Shown in pieces: positions 1 through 11,950 of a stretch of DNA of 64,000 nucleotides. Both the position numbers and the translations under genes were made by a program. The stretch spans positions 1 through 64,000 of the forward strand of contig MSJI02000830.1 of the NCBI GenBank assembly GCA_001931905.2, read 5' to 3'. A model generated the notes under the pieces. It ran no database searches, was not told the origin of the DNA, and saw nothing but the letters and a program-made list of their open reading frames with translations. Positions within the stretch are counted from its first letter, which is position 1, and each line of letters begins with the position of its first letter. Origin of the DNA: Cladosporium sp. IMV 00045 (taxonomy: Eukaryota > Ascomycota > Dothideomycetes > Cladosporiales > Cladosporiaceae).

Positions 1-112
1 TCTCCCATCTTCCACTCTCACCAACACCAACTCTCCTCCTCTCCACTCCACCGTCCTTCGTCCATTCCCATCTTCGTCGCCTCGGTCAGGGTCGCGCGTC
101 GCATCACACATC

Positions 113-1101
<989 letters not shown>

Positions 1102-2015
1102 ACAACGTCCCTTTCTGCATACATCTTTTGTCTGGATTCGGGCAAGACTGGGAACAGTGAATGGATATCCCTCCAAGACGTGGCAGCTCTAAAACAACGA
1201 GACGTCATCAAGAAAAAGCTATCTGATGGTGTGTAACTGGTTTTCTTTGGACCAGGATGTGTCGGGGGAATTTGTTGGAAGTGATAGCGCGCCTGAATGC
1301 CCCAGTGCCAGGCCGGCGCACACATACGAAAACGAAGTTAGGTTTTCTTTTTCTCTTATAATTCATTCTCTTTGTGTATAGAAGTATTTAAGAGCTGGAA
1401 AGGCCTTGTGTAAAACAACATCATTTCACTCTATCTCATTCACAGTTTCTGCCTCGAACCTGCAAGCGCGGACTCGCGAATACCTCACCTTACCCTTATT
1501 ACAATCATTATTTCACAGCCCGATTCGCTCAGCCTTGTCTATCTCCCGATGCGGCGATGGCGCAGCGGCCACATACAGTGTATACCTTACCTTGTAAAGG
1601 GAGGTTACGTGATCCGCTCTGCCGGTCTTTCCCACTAGCCAAGTGGTAGCGCACCGCGTGAGAGTGCGCGAGGAGCGAACCTCACCCAACCGAGCTATCA
1701 TGCAGGCCGCTAGAGGCCTGCTGAGGCCGGTAAAGTCAGCTCCTAAGGCTTGAGAGTCCAGGAAGCATGATAGGAACGGGATTAGAGAAGCCAGGAACCG
1801 GAAAACCCAGGAACGGGAGACGAGGCACACGGAACGAGGAGCTGAAACGATTTAACATCAATACACTAGAATTCTGTTACTAGTATCGAATGTGAAATCA
1901 GGAGGTTTCGGCCGGGATGCCCAGTTTCCACTAACCTCACGTCGTATATGAAATAGTAGTAATACCTTGACTTACCAACCATATCACTAAACCCACAGCT
2001 CTTCATTGCTACGCT
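1102..2015. other. Intergenic region with a tRNA-like relic
   Basis: No convincing protein gene. Around 1630-1685 (+) there is a box-A-like segment (TAGCCAAGTGGT), then a perfect 6-bp hairpin (GCGCAC...GTGCGC, 9-nt loop), then a T-arm-like segment with GAGG/CCTC arms. The acceptor stems do not pair and the spacing is about 10 nt short, so it is not a functional tRNA. A second 7-bp inverted repeat (GCAGGCC / GGCCTGC) follows at about 1701-1720. The rest is the 3' flanks of two convergent genes. Confidence 0.5.
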
Positions 2016-4207
2016 TCAGGCGTACAACCTGCCCTGCCTCAAAGGCTCAACGACCTCGCCATCCACAAGCGTTCCGATAGCAACATGGCCAACATCTTCA
2101 CCAGGATGGACATCGCTGAAACGAACTTTCGCTTTACGCAGTCGTTTTGCCATGTCGGCGCTATCGTCCATCGACGAGCCCAACGCAATTCGCACGTATT
2201 TGTTGTCTCTCAGTGAGAACACAAAGCTGTCCAGAACTTCCGGTCCGCAACGCACGGCATCCAACGTCGCTGTGCCGATGCCTGCCGCGAGCATGACGAA
2301 CGACGTCAGGAACAGTATCGCAAGCCAGCCGTCATCGCAATGCAGGACTTCTTGACTTCGCGAGAGCGTGCCTTCGACTGTACTTACGCCGTAATCGACA
2401 TTGCTGGGAGAGGTGAAGTTGCCAGTGAGTGCGTATGGCGCTACGCTGTCCAGCCAGAGAGTGTTGAAGAGCTGCGTGAGACGATCGGAGAATTGTGAGT
2501 CTCCAACGTGGTATATCACAGGGGCGTCTTGATCGATTCCCGCGCTGAAGGGAGAGTCTGGGTTGACAAAGTAGTATTCGGAGGGGCTTGGACGAGTCGT
2601 ATGAACGTTGCGGAAGTCTTGCGTGGTGGCGTTGATCAAGACACTGAAAAAAGCTGCCTGGGTAAGGTTGTTCGGAAAGTCTGTGGTATCTCTAGTGAAG
2701 ATGCCATCAAGGGCCGTGATGTTTGGGCTATCGTGTGGAATGGTCGACCGCCGAATGGCTGAAACCCTGCATAGATCGCCGTCGCACGAGACTTGAGACT
2801 CTACATAGGATGTTGTGACGAGGCAGTCCGCCGTTGTGAGATGCCATATGCCAGTGCTTGTCTGGAAGGCCTCTAACAGCATGGTTACGTTCAAGGGACG
2901 ACTGGCTAAAGCGTTATGCTGCCTGTCCATGATGAAAGCCAAATGTAACTCATTCGTGATGATTGAGCCCGCGGGATCGGTGGGGTAGGTCGTATCCGAA
3001 TGAACTATCGGCTCGAGGACGCGGGTGTTCTGCTGATGGATGCTCAGGGAGCAAGTCGTATGCATATAGCTGCTCTGGACGCTGAATCCGGCCTCGTGTC
3101 CGAAATCCGACCCAAGAAACGGCGATCCTGCAAGAGCGCTATAGCTCACACTGTCTCCCGAAAGTATGTCGAACCAGCCACCTTCGTTTGGAGCTCGGCT
3201 AGCAGCTAGAGGCTCGATCATGGGTATCTTCAGATTTCCATAGAGGTCTTGACTTGCGCTTTTGGCGGAAGCGGGACTGCTCAGGGCTGCGTTGAATGCA
3301 GCAAGAATTACGTTGCCATAAGCCTGCCTGGCAGAAGCGCCTGCAACAATGTATGGTGATGACTTGATGTCGAGGTAGTGGAAAGTCGACGAAAAGCGTT
3401 CCTGGGAGAGTCTGTAACTCAGGACTCTCAGAGCAGCCTGGCCACCCAGTGGTGACATGGACCAGATAAGCAGCAAGACGATCATGACTGGGTGTACGAA
3501 TTGAACCGAGAATGGAAGCGCAGTAGCGCTGGCGACTGTTCGTCCTCCTAAAAGACATTCAATCAAGCCAACGGTCGTGCCGCGCTCAAGGAATGTTGCC
3601 GCCATAGACTTCAAGAAACGTCCAACGATTGCGAAGATGGTAGGTCCCTGGATTGCGTTAGCAACAATCTGACAACATATCGTGCAAATGCCCATACAAA
3701 CTGCGCCGCAGCCAACAGAGCTTCACCGTCACTTTCATCTTCTATTGAACTCTTGTTGTACACCTTTGCTAGAGTCGCGAAGACAATGAAGTACAGTGAC
3801 GGCAGAGTTATACCGATATTGAGGGCAAGTCGATTGAGCATTCTGGCAGAGATTAGGCGGTTGATGGGCCGTGGAACCATATCCGGAGGTAGGGAGAAGG
3901 CTTGCTCATTGGCAACCACGTCGGTTTGCGAGAGCTCTACATGCTCTGGGCCAGCCTTAGCAGGACTTGGACCATCTTCGGAAGCCTGACGGTGTTGCCG
4001 GAACCTGTCGCTGCTATCGTCATCCACAGGCGAGACTGGGTCAACGTAGTCGGTAGGAAGCGCCGCATTTTCTGAGTCAAGTTGGAGGAAGCCATCGCCA
4101 TTCAGCGAATTGTCAGTAAGTGAGCGCCGGGAAACGCTGTGGTTGTCGTCATGGATCTCCTCGAGTTCCAAAGCCCCGGGCAGCCCTGAAGATTCACTCG
4201 TGTTCAT
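2016..4207 (-). CDS. Unknown multi-pass membrane protein (2 exons)
   Basis: Function not recognised. Exon 1 is 4207-3698 and exon 2 is 3647-2016. The 50-nt intron (GTATGG donor, GCTAAC branch site, CAG acceptor) removes a frame break and gives 713 aa. Residues 1-110 are Ser/Asp/Glu-rich and look disordered. Hydrophobic segments follow: LNIGITLPSLYFIVFATLA, one around GPTIFAIVGRFLKSMAATF, one around PVMIVLLLIWSM, and a last one near the C-terminus (WLAILFLTSFVMLAAGIG). The ~430 residues between the last two carry several NxS/T sites and paired cysteines, as expected for a large luminal or extracellular loop. The stretch LERGTTVGLIECLLGGRTV resembles a motif I associate with uncharacterised fungal membrane proteins, but I cannot name a family. 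The start ATG at 4207 is the first in the open frame. Confidence 0.75.
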
Positions 4208-5499
4208 GCTTGGGAAATTGCAACGTTATGTTTTGCTTTTCAGGGTCAGCTTCGCTATCCTGGAGTATAATCATCTGGACGCTTCGAGTTCTGCGAGGTT
4301 TTAAATCTATCAGCAGGGTGAAGGTGTTCTTCAAATAGACGGGGCTATTCTTCAAATAGATCAGGCTGCGTCTGCAAGCGATGATACACAACATGTACTA
4401 CCCATAAATTTGAGCTGAGCAGACCTCCCGACAAAGTACATGTACCTCACTGCCCAAATAATCGAGCAGTGGCCCTGGTGGATAGACTTCGCGCGCATGC
4501 TTCGATCTGTCAAAGCAGCGATAGCAAGAAGATAGCGATATGAAGGCTACCAGTGTCGTAGCGACATTCATAGCCGAATGATTATGACAAGTCGTCCGTG
4601 GAAGCTCATACCGCGACTTTGCACGACCCGACTGCAGAGTCTGCAATGCTATCAGCCTGACCAGGACATGGAAGACTTGATGAATGCTAGTGCAGCTTTC
4701 CATACAAGCGAGGTAGCAAGGCTGAGTTCACACGTATACCGCGTCCTTGGCGCACAGCGTTGATTGGACTACCAACCCGCATTGAAGATGCCTACGCCTG
4801 AGTTCATCTCCTGATCTGTCCAGTGCGTCTCGAAATCAAGTGCTTGTGACAGAACTGTGGCGCTCACCAACTGAACCTTGACCCAGAAAATTAGTGGGTG
4901 CGTTGTTCTTTCGCTTCACCACGGCAACATTCATTGAGATTGCGTGACGGGCGACGATGCAACATGGCAACCAGGACAGGCAGCTCATGTTTGGGATCAT
5001 GGAATGGGGTCGTCCAGCATCATGATGAAAGTCACTATCCGCGAGTCGACAGCTTCATTGCCCATATTCAGAGCACTTCAGACTGCAGTCAGCGCAGAAT
5101 AGTCGGCGAAAGACCAGCAGGGCATCACTGCTCATAAGTGAAATCGATAGACGACATGATGGGGTCGCCGTGATCGTGAAGATCGAACCGTGCATCGAAT
5201 AAATCAGGAAGACACATTGGTTTTCGATGTGGAGTCGAGTCTGTAGGCGGGCGCTACATCGGCTGTCTTGTATGTGTATGAGAAGAGAGACGAGAGGCTA
5301 TGTTGAGAGGAATCAGCAAGGGGAAACGACACAATATTCATGGCGGACTTGGAACGAAGAAGTCAGATAAGGGCGGTATGATTGGAATATCTGCTGCAAG
5401 TATATGCTCTCAAGGCTGGTCAGCGACAAACAATCTTTCCATGCTTACGTGAAAGACTGCCACAAGCAAGCCGTCCATTGCAGCAGTATGTTGGTCTCG

Positions 5500-6264
5500 T
5501 CATTGTCTGCTTTGCGTACGATGCACAATTGGTCGGCAAGTTTGTGAGTCCCCATTGTGACGCTCAATCATCTGTGTCAGGATTCTACTTGAAAGCAGAA
5601 TCAGCAAGCAATCAAGACAAAGCAACATAGATCGATAACAAAGACTGTGTTGTCCGATAGCATGCTGTGTTGTTGTATTTCCATCGTACGAGACATTGGG
5701 ACGGTCATCGCCTGACGGCTCGCTTGGTCGTTGACGGAGCGGCAGCAGGATTTGCTTGAAATCGAGGCCATCAGAGGATGTGTTTGACAGAAAAGTGTAA
5801 GCGAATTTCTCTGCCAGATAGGGCGCACAGATCTCGATATCCTTGTAGGAAGCATTTCAGAATCTCGCGAAGAGAGCACTCGGGCTTTTCCGCGTATCTT
5901 TGAAAGTGGTTGGATCATTGCTTGCCTCCGGAGGTAGTCTTCTAGATAGATTAATGGGGATGCAGGTATTGTACCAAGGCCTTGGGATTGAAGCGGTGGG
6001 CTGATATTTCTGGCTGGGCTGAAAGGACTGATTCAAGGCACACAGCTTCGGTAATGTGATATCTCCTAGCTTTGAGAGGTGGGTTCAGCGTGCTGTATGT
6101 TGCCTTCGAGAGATGGTTACCTTGTCCAATCGTTATGATGCATCCGGCGCTTTTGTGGATAATATAGCAACCGAAACAAACGAGCCCATACAAGCGACGT
6201 TCAGCCCTACAGCTATACCATGATCCAGAGTAGTTCTGATGAAGTCGGTGGAGCTGGTGGACAT
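5500..6264 (-). pseudogene. Probable decayed gene with in-frame stops, family unknown
   Basis: One frame reads as protein across a canonical intron but contains stops. Exon 1 (6264-6121) opens with MSTSSTDFIRTTLDHG and a hydrophobic stretch (GLNVACMGSFVSVAILS), with TAA at 6135-6133. A 51-nt intron (6120-6070: GTAACC donor, CTGAAC branch, AAG acceptor) keeps the same frame into exon 2, which runs ~70 codons to a TGA at 5859-5857, then a further 118 codons (for example KDIEICAPYLAEKFAYTFLS) to 5503. Both internal stops are one C-to-T change from a sense codon (CAA, CGA). More coding-like fragments lie downstream on the same strand at about 5540-5400 (beside a GTAAGC...TTGCAG intron), 5218-5126 and 4570-4446. 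It could instead be a mis-modelled multi-exon gene. I do not recognise the family. Confidence 0.4.
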
Positions 6265-8180
6265 GAAAAGGTCTTGACAGCATTCAAGAGCATGGGTGTG
6301 CTGTGCGTTGTTCGGTAAAAACCCAGTCTGAGTAGCCTTCTGTGAGTTCCATACGAGTGGCGCTGGAAACGATCAGAAACCTTGTTATACAGGTGGGTCT
6401 GAGACATCCGCAGGCCACCGACTATAGGCAGCGCAATTGTTGTTTTCCATAAGATCCATGCAAGTCAGAGAAGCAGGCCATAGTGAAGCCAGCGTTGAGC
6501 CCCGTGATCTAAATTGAGCGTGTGAGGAAGCGAAAGTGCTCAACCCGAAGTCTGCCGCCCCGCTTGATAGGCTCAAGACAGGCAGGGCAAGGGGTGGATA
6601 CACCATTTATCAAGCGACCTTGCCCCATGAGTGCGTTTCCAAGAAACTTCAGCAAAGCTTGACGAGGAACGAGGTCCGCTGTGGTGCGTTTCGCATCTCT
6701 CCACGAGAGCTCGCGTGCACAAGGTACAGGCCCCGGGTGTTGTAAGGAATATAGGGCTTTGTATATTGGCTCCAAGTAAGGCAGGGCGTTCTGGCCGTGA
6801 TAAACAAATGGCAGGCGCACGGTGCCGTAGTTTTGCGGTGCCAATAGCCGGCTCGGATTGCGCGAGCAAGGCGAAGCGAAATGGAACTAGGGTATTTTAC
6901 AAGAAATATCCATGTGCAAGCCGAGCCAGCCGAGCCAGCCTTTTGGAATGCTGCGGTAAGGCGGCCATGGAAAATATCTTGGAGTTATGGCTCCCCTCGA
7001 ATCTCCCCTGCCTCCTAGCTGGCGCCACGCCCCCAGTTCGGTCGTCGACGGCCTGTTGGTGGTTGAGTAGGGCAACGGCGGCGAGATATCCACACTGCCG
7101 CAAGCGTCCTCGTGGTTGTTGTCGCCGACCAGTCTTCCGCAACGCGCCTATGGACGCATGAGAGGGTTGATACGTGAATAACGACGCGGGCGGCAGTGGT
7201 AAATACGCGCTCCCAACTGCACACGCGCGGGAGCAGTATGAAACAGCAGTGTCACGGGCGAACGCTGTGGGAGAATCAAGTGGCTGAGGACTAACCAAGC
7301 GCACTGATGCTGTCCGGCACGCTCCGCCGCCGCACTGGCCCAGGCAGGATGGTCTCCGGTATACTTGGCCTCCTTTATTTGCAACTCGGCTGGCCCATTC
7401 GACATCTGCTCGGCTGGCCGTTGTCGATGCTAAGGTCGATAGTTGCGGCTGGCGCCGACCGGCAGCCAAAGATATGCCATGCAGAGCCAGGTAACTCTGC
7501 ACTACATCTGTTCCTGCCTCCCCTGACGTTGATCACAACCTCATCACTCCTCATTCGCCCTGGGTCGTGCCTTCCCTCTGTCTCTGCCTCTCTGCCTGTG
7601 TCCAAGTTCACTTCGTTGACCGGAGTGCTACCTCGAGTTGCTACTCACACTGACAACACCAACATCACTGTCGTTTCCGCAGCATCACCAATTTCAGGCC
7701 ATCTACGCCGGCGAGCCTCCTTTTCGCCCTTACCACCACTGCCAGTACACTGGCCATTCTTCACGGACCCACCAAGGACCTGTGATCGACAAAGGGAACA
7801 ATAGCAACGAGCCAAGATATCACCCTCGACAATGACCATTGTTCACGACAACAACCCTGTGCTTTGTCTTTGAGCGCCATTTCTGGGATTTTCTGGGGAA
7901 AGCCATTGTTCGCCTGCTGTTGATCAATAGCGCCACTCACAACGCATATTGTCGCTTTTCGCACCTTTGCCGTTCTGCTCGTTCACCACCGACACTCGTT
8001 AAGACATTGCAGCCTTCACCAACCAATTGTGCCTGGGGCACATACTTCACGAAACACCTCCTCATCGCATATCTGAGATCATAGAGGCCATTCATTGTTC
8101 TCCGCATATTTCACAATCCGCACCGCACCCGGTAACACTTGCATTCCTGCGCTCTTTGTTCGGACATCGTGCCGGTCACG
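6265..8180. other. Gene-poor upstream region of the ferric reductase gene
   Basis: About 1.9 kb with only short or shadow reading frames. It contains repeated short GC-rich words related to GCTCGGCTGGC (about 6917-6940 on the opposite strand, 7383-7395 and 7408-7420). The last ~700 nt before 8181 are pyrimidine- and CAC-rich, as in a long fungal 5' leader. No promoter element can be assigned with confidence. Confidence 0.4.
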
Positions 8181-10280
8181 ATGCCTCACCTACATGGACA
8201 ATCACACCACTTCGCTGGCCTAGGGCCTTCATCGAACGACTTCGCCGCCAGACATGTCATCATGCCGAGAACACCAAACCCATATCCCTATCCCATAGCG
8301 GAACCGATACCCGGTGAAGGACTCCGCGACTTCGGCCACTTCGTCAACGAAAGTTCAGAAGACAACTCATATTTCCACGGTCTTACGGGTGTCAATCAAG
8401 AGCTGAACTACCTCCTTGCAAATGCCTTGGTCGCGTCCTTCTTCGGTATGCTGGCTCTGGTGCTGGGCTACAGATGGTTACACATGGGCAACCAATACAT
8501 CCGGAAGGTTATAGCAATGGGAGGAGAAAATGACCAGCGGTACTGGATGTACAACCATCATAACATCTGGCCGAATATCAAGAAGAACCTGCTCTACGCC
8601 CCGCTTGGAAGTGTCCGCCACAACCAGGAGTTCAGGATCCCTTTTATGAAATCGGCCCAGAGCGGAATGGGTACACTGCCTTCAAGATTCCACATGCTCC
8701 TGCTTGTGCTCTACACCATCAGCAACTTGGCCTACTGCTTAGCTCTGGACTGGACCCATCTGGAAAGCTCCGCGGTCATCGCTGAGTTGCGTGGTCGCAC
8801 CGGCCAACTGGCCGTACTCAACATCATCCCAACAATCCTTTTCGCACTTCGAAACAACCCTTTCATTTACATCACAGGAGTCAGCTATGAAGCCTTCAAT
8901 CTCCTTCACCGATGGTGCGCACGCATCATGGTTATTGAATCGGTCCTTCACACCATTGCTTGGGCCGTGAACGCTCACCGCGTGGCCGGCCCGGAGCAGG
9001 TAGCCCTGTCACTTGCCACCAGCAAGAGTTTTGCCTGGGGCATGGTCGGCACGGTCGTCTTCAGCTTTATCTTTATCTCAGCGCCAGCACCCATCCGCCA
9101 CAGCTTTTACGAGACCTTCTTGAACGCCCATCGCTTTCTGGCAGCACTCGGTCTGGTAGGTGTTTGGATCCACATCGATGCTGCAAACCTTCCTTTCCGT
9201 TCGTACATGCGACTTACTTTTGCGCTTTGGGGAGGCGAGTGGGCATGGCGCCTGGGTCGGATTTGCTACTACAATATCAGCAGGAAGAAGGGCATCACCA
9301 AGATCAAAGTTGAGGCTATGCCCGGAGACGCTTGCAGGGTGACCTTCGAGCTGAGAAGACCTTGGAAATACACGCCTGGATGCCACGTTCACGCCTACCT
9401 TCCCACAATGGCCCTCTGGTCAAGCCACCCCTTCTCAGTAGCATGGGCAGAGAACCGAACAAGCGCTCCTTCTCTCGAGATGGAGCCGGAGAGATCGACT
9501 GCCGTCAACCCAAGAGACACCCTCGGACTCCAACACCGCCGACCCAGTGTTGCCCCTCGCGCGTCTACGCATGGCCGAGACGCTCTCACTCTCAACGCCA
9601 TGAAAGAATCTCCCGCTGCCTCGACCGAAAAACTTCCAACGGTCAAAGCGCCCAATGCCTGCATTCCTCGCGAGGCAAACGTCACAAGCATCGCGCTGAT
9701 CATGCGTATGCGTAACGGTATAACGAAGAAGCTGTACGACAAGGCCAACGCTCTGCCTGGAAAGTCATTCACAACATGGGGTGCCATCGAAGGACCCTAC
9801 GGAGGCCACGAGACCTTCGCCTCCTACGGAACAGTCCTTCTCTTCGCGGGAGGAGTCGGAATCACCCACTGCGTGGGATACGTGCATCACCTCCTGACGC
9901 AGTACACCCAAGGAACGTGCGCGACCAAGAAGATCCTCCTAGTCTGGTCGGTCCCCAACACCGAGTCCCTCGAATGGGTGCGCGACTGGATGGACCAGAT
10001 CCTGCGCATGGAGCACCGCCGAGACGTCCTGCGCATCCAGCTGTACGTCACAAAACCCCGACACCGCGGCGAGGTGGTGTCGAACACGGGCTCCGTGCAG
10101 ATGTTCCCCGGTCGCTGCAATCCGAGCACCATCATGGCGAAGGAGATGCCGGAGCGCATAGGCGCCATGGGCGTGACTGTATGCGGGCCTGGTGCGTTCG
10201 CTGACAGCGTACGCAAAGCTGTGCGCGAGAGGGTTTCGGAGGGTGCTGTTGATTTCATCGAAGAAGCGTTCACATATTAG
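8181..10280 (+). CDS. Ferric reductase-like transmembrane oxidoreductase (FRE/NOX superfamily)
   Basis: A single-exon 699-aa flavocytochrome that would pass electrons from NADPH through FAD and two hemes across the membrane, typically to Fe(III) or Cu(II) before uptake. The ferric-reductase transmembrane domain has two His pairs, each separated by 13 residues: LLH...VLH (about residues 243/257) and NAH...WIH (about 317/331), the bis-heme pattern. The FAD-binding motif HPFSVAW is near residue 416, and GPYGGHE plus LLFAGGVGITH mark the FAD/NAD-binding half. A ~90-residue Ser/Pro/Arg-rich insert sits just after HPFS. The ATG at 8181 (-3 = A) is preferred; the open frame extends upstream to 8139 only through non-ATG codons. 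Substrate (iron, copper or superoxide-forming) cannot be told from sequence. Confidence 0.9.
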   Translation: MPHLHGQSHHFAGLGPSSNDFAARHVIMPRTPNPYPYPIAEPIPGEGLRDFGHFVNESSEDNSYFHGLTGVNQELNYLLANALVASFFGMLALVLGYRWLHMGNQYIRKVIAMGGENDQRYWMYNHHNIWPNIKKNLLYAPLGSVRHNQEFRIPFMKSAQSGMGTLPSRFHMLLLVLYTISNLAYCLALDWTHLESSAVIAELRGRTGQLAVLNIIPTILFALRNNPFIYITGVSYEAFNLLHRWCARIMVIESVLHTIAWAVNAHRVAGPEQVALSLATSKSFAWGMVGTVVFSFIFISAPAPIRHSFYETFLNAHRFLAALGLVGVWIHIDAANLPFRSYMRLTFALWGGEWAWRLGRICYYNISRKKGITKIKVEAMPGDACRVTFELRRPWKYTPGCHVHAYLPTMALWSSHPFSVAWAENRTSAPSLEMEPERSTAVNPRDTLGLQHRRPSVAPRASTHGRDALTLNAMKESPAASTEKLPTVKAPNACIPREANVTSIALIMRMRNGITKKLYDKANALPGKSFTTWGAIEGPYGGHETFASYGTVLLFAGGVGITHCVGYVHHLLTQYTQGTCATKKILLVWSVPNTESLEWVRDWMDQILRMEHRRDVLRIQLYVTKPRHRGEVVSNTGSVQMFPGRCNPSTIMAKEMPERIGAMGVTVCGPGAFADSVRKAVRERVSEGAVDFIEEAFTY

Positions 10281-10578
10281 ACGCATTTTGGTCGCCGGAA
10301 GAGCTCTGGCTGGCTTAAGGCGGGATTTCACTGCCCATTCTCTAATACTTTTAGTAGTATTTTTCTGTGTCTTTTTTCTTTTTCTTTCGTTCTCTGTACA
10401 GCATAGCGAAGCGAGTCTTTCATTCCCATCTTCCAAAAAGAACTATGACTCGAAAAATCCAAATCCAAATTACTCTTCACATCATCATCACAATCATCGT
10501 CATCACGCATCCAATTCTCTCACTTAATCAACCATCCCCTTTCCCATCTCTCCCATAAAACCCCAAGCCCCTCTCCTC

Positions 10579-11007
10579 TCAAAACCCCAACCGCCACATC
10601 CACCTCTTCGCCCCCACCCCTGCAACAAAAACCGTCAAAATCCCACACCCCCTCTCCCCACCCGTATGCTCACAGAGTCTCCTCGCACTGGCCAGACTCC
10701 AGAAATCGGCGAGGTCCTTGAACACCACGCCCTGACTCTCGAGCACCACGCGCTTCGCCCGCGAGTCTGTGAGGCTGCACCAGGAATCCGTGCTGCTGTA
10801 GTAGGCGTCGAGTTTGAGGGCGTCGCTGCCGTAGAAGAGGGGGGTGAATTCGTGCCGGAGCTGGTACGAGGTGAGTAGCAGGGAGGGGGGACGGGAGGGC
10901 GAGTCGGCGTAGTGGGTTAGGGTGGCGGGGAGGAGGTGGGTGTAGATTTCTAGGCGGAGTTCGGGGGGGAGGGAGAGGAGGGTTGGTGGAGTGGGAATGT
11001 GTGTCAT
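10579..11007 (-). CDS. Short F-box-like protein
   Basis: The 142-aa single-exon reading frame starts with an F-box-like core LLSLPPELRLEIYTHLL at residues ~10-26. A segment typical of fungal F-box/cyclin-F-like proteins follows (LLLTSYQLRHEFTPLFYGS), in which a leucine-rich 'Q..R.E..P.FY' helix follows the box. Proteins of this type are usually presumed SCF ubiquitin-ligase adaptors, but no substrate-binding repeat is visible here. The ATG at 11007 lies just before LPPELR. Convergent with the ferric reductase gene, with about 300 bp between stops. It could be a truncated member of an expanded family. Confidence 0.6.
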   Translation of the reverse strand: MTHIPTPPTLLSLPPELRLEIYTHLLPATLTHYADSPSRPPSLLLTSYQLRHEFTPLFYGSDALKLDAYYSSTDSWCSLTDSRAKRVVLESQGVVFKDLADFWSLASARRLCEHTGGERGCGILTVFVAGVGAKRWMWRLGF

Positions 11008-11950
11008 GGTGTTTGATGGTATTGTTATTGCGTGGGAGTTGACATGGTGATTTGTTTATTATCTGGGTTATAGTCCTGGGCGTCTCGAGCGTTTCCAGAG
11101 CTGCAAGTCCATGAGAGGTTGAAGCTGACGAAGCTGTGGAGAGGCTGTACCGAGGCCTCCTTGACTTGGTACCTATATCTATATCTACATCTACATCGAT
11201 CGAGTAATGAACATGTCTTCACGAACGAGAGGATGAGTATCTTCAGAAATCACTATAGGCAATATCCATGTCAAATAAGATAGCAGCTCACGCTAGGTTG
11301 CAATTGCAATACCTGATCACGGAGTAGCACGATTCTCATATAAGACACATCACCGATTACAATGGATAGTTTGCCTATACTATACCTAGAGAATGCGATT
11401 CACGAATTGAGCCAGACGTGCTTTATTCTTCTCATGTCCTAGCCGTGCTGGAAGTGTGAAGGACTGATGCTGGTGGTGTTGGTATCCAGACACATGTAGC
11501 AAAGCTCCTCTTTGTTTCTGTCTGCGTTCTTCCGCATTCACTCATACCTCTGCATGCGATGGCAACAAGCATTCCCCAACCCCACATAATCGAGCATCGA
11601 GAATGTCATCTGTCACCAAGTCACTTTTTAGAGGCTCGGCGAGAGATGTCAATCCATCAATCGTCCGTCAATCCATCTTTCTGCCCCGCAATCTCATGCA
11701 CATCTGCACATCCAAAAGATCGCGTCTGCGTCAAGCGTGGCGCAGCTTCCCATAAGCTTGGCGGCAAGCAATCTCAACGGTACCTCCCTGCCTTCCCCTC
11801 ACCCGTCAGGTATTCCTTTTTGAATCAGGTACCTCACTTTCTAGCCCTTATCAATCAAGATAGATCATTACATCGTTTCACACTCGACACTACTCACACT
11901 GCCATTCCTTTTGTTTCCGCAGCAATAAACGCATTATCACATCACTTAGA
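11008..11950. other. Intergenic region between divergent genes
   Basis: About 940 bp separating the F-box-like gene (-) from the CDF transporter (+). It contains a short (ATCTAC/T)n-like stretch near 11170-11200. No open frame here has coding character; the longest (11559-12044) runs into the transporter's first exon in another frame. Confidence 0.4.

Noticed and set aside
8139..8180. Upstream extension of the ferric reductase reading frame
   Set aside because: The frame begins with TTG at 8139; no in-frame ATG precedes 8181, which has A at -3.
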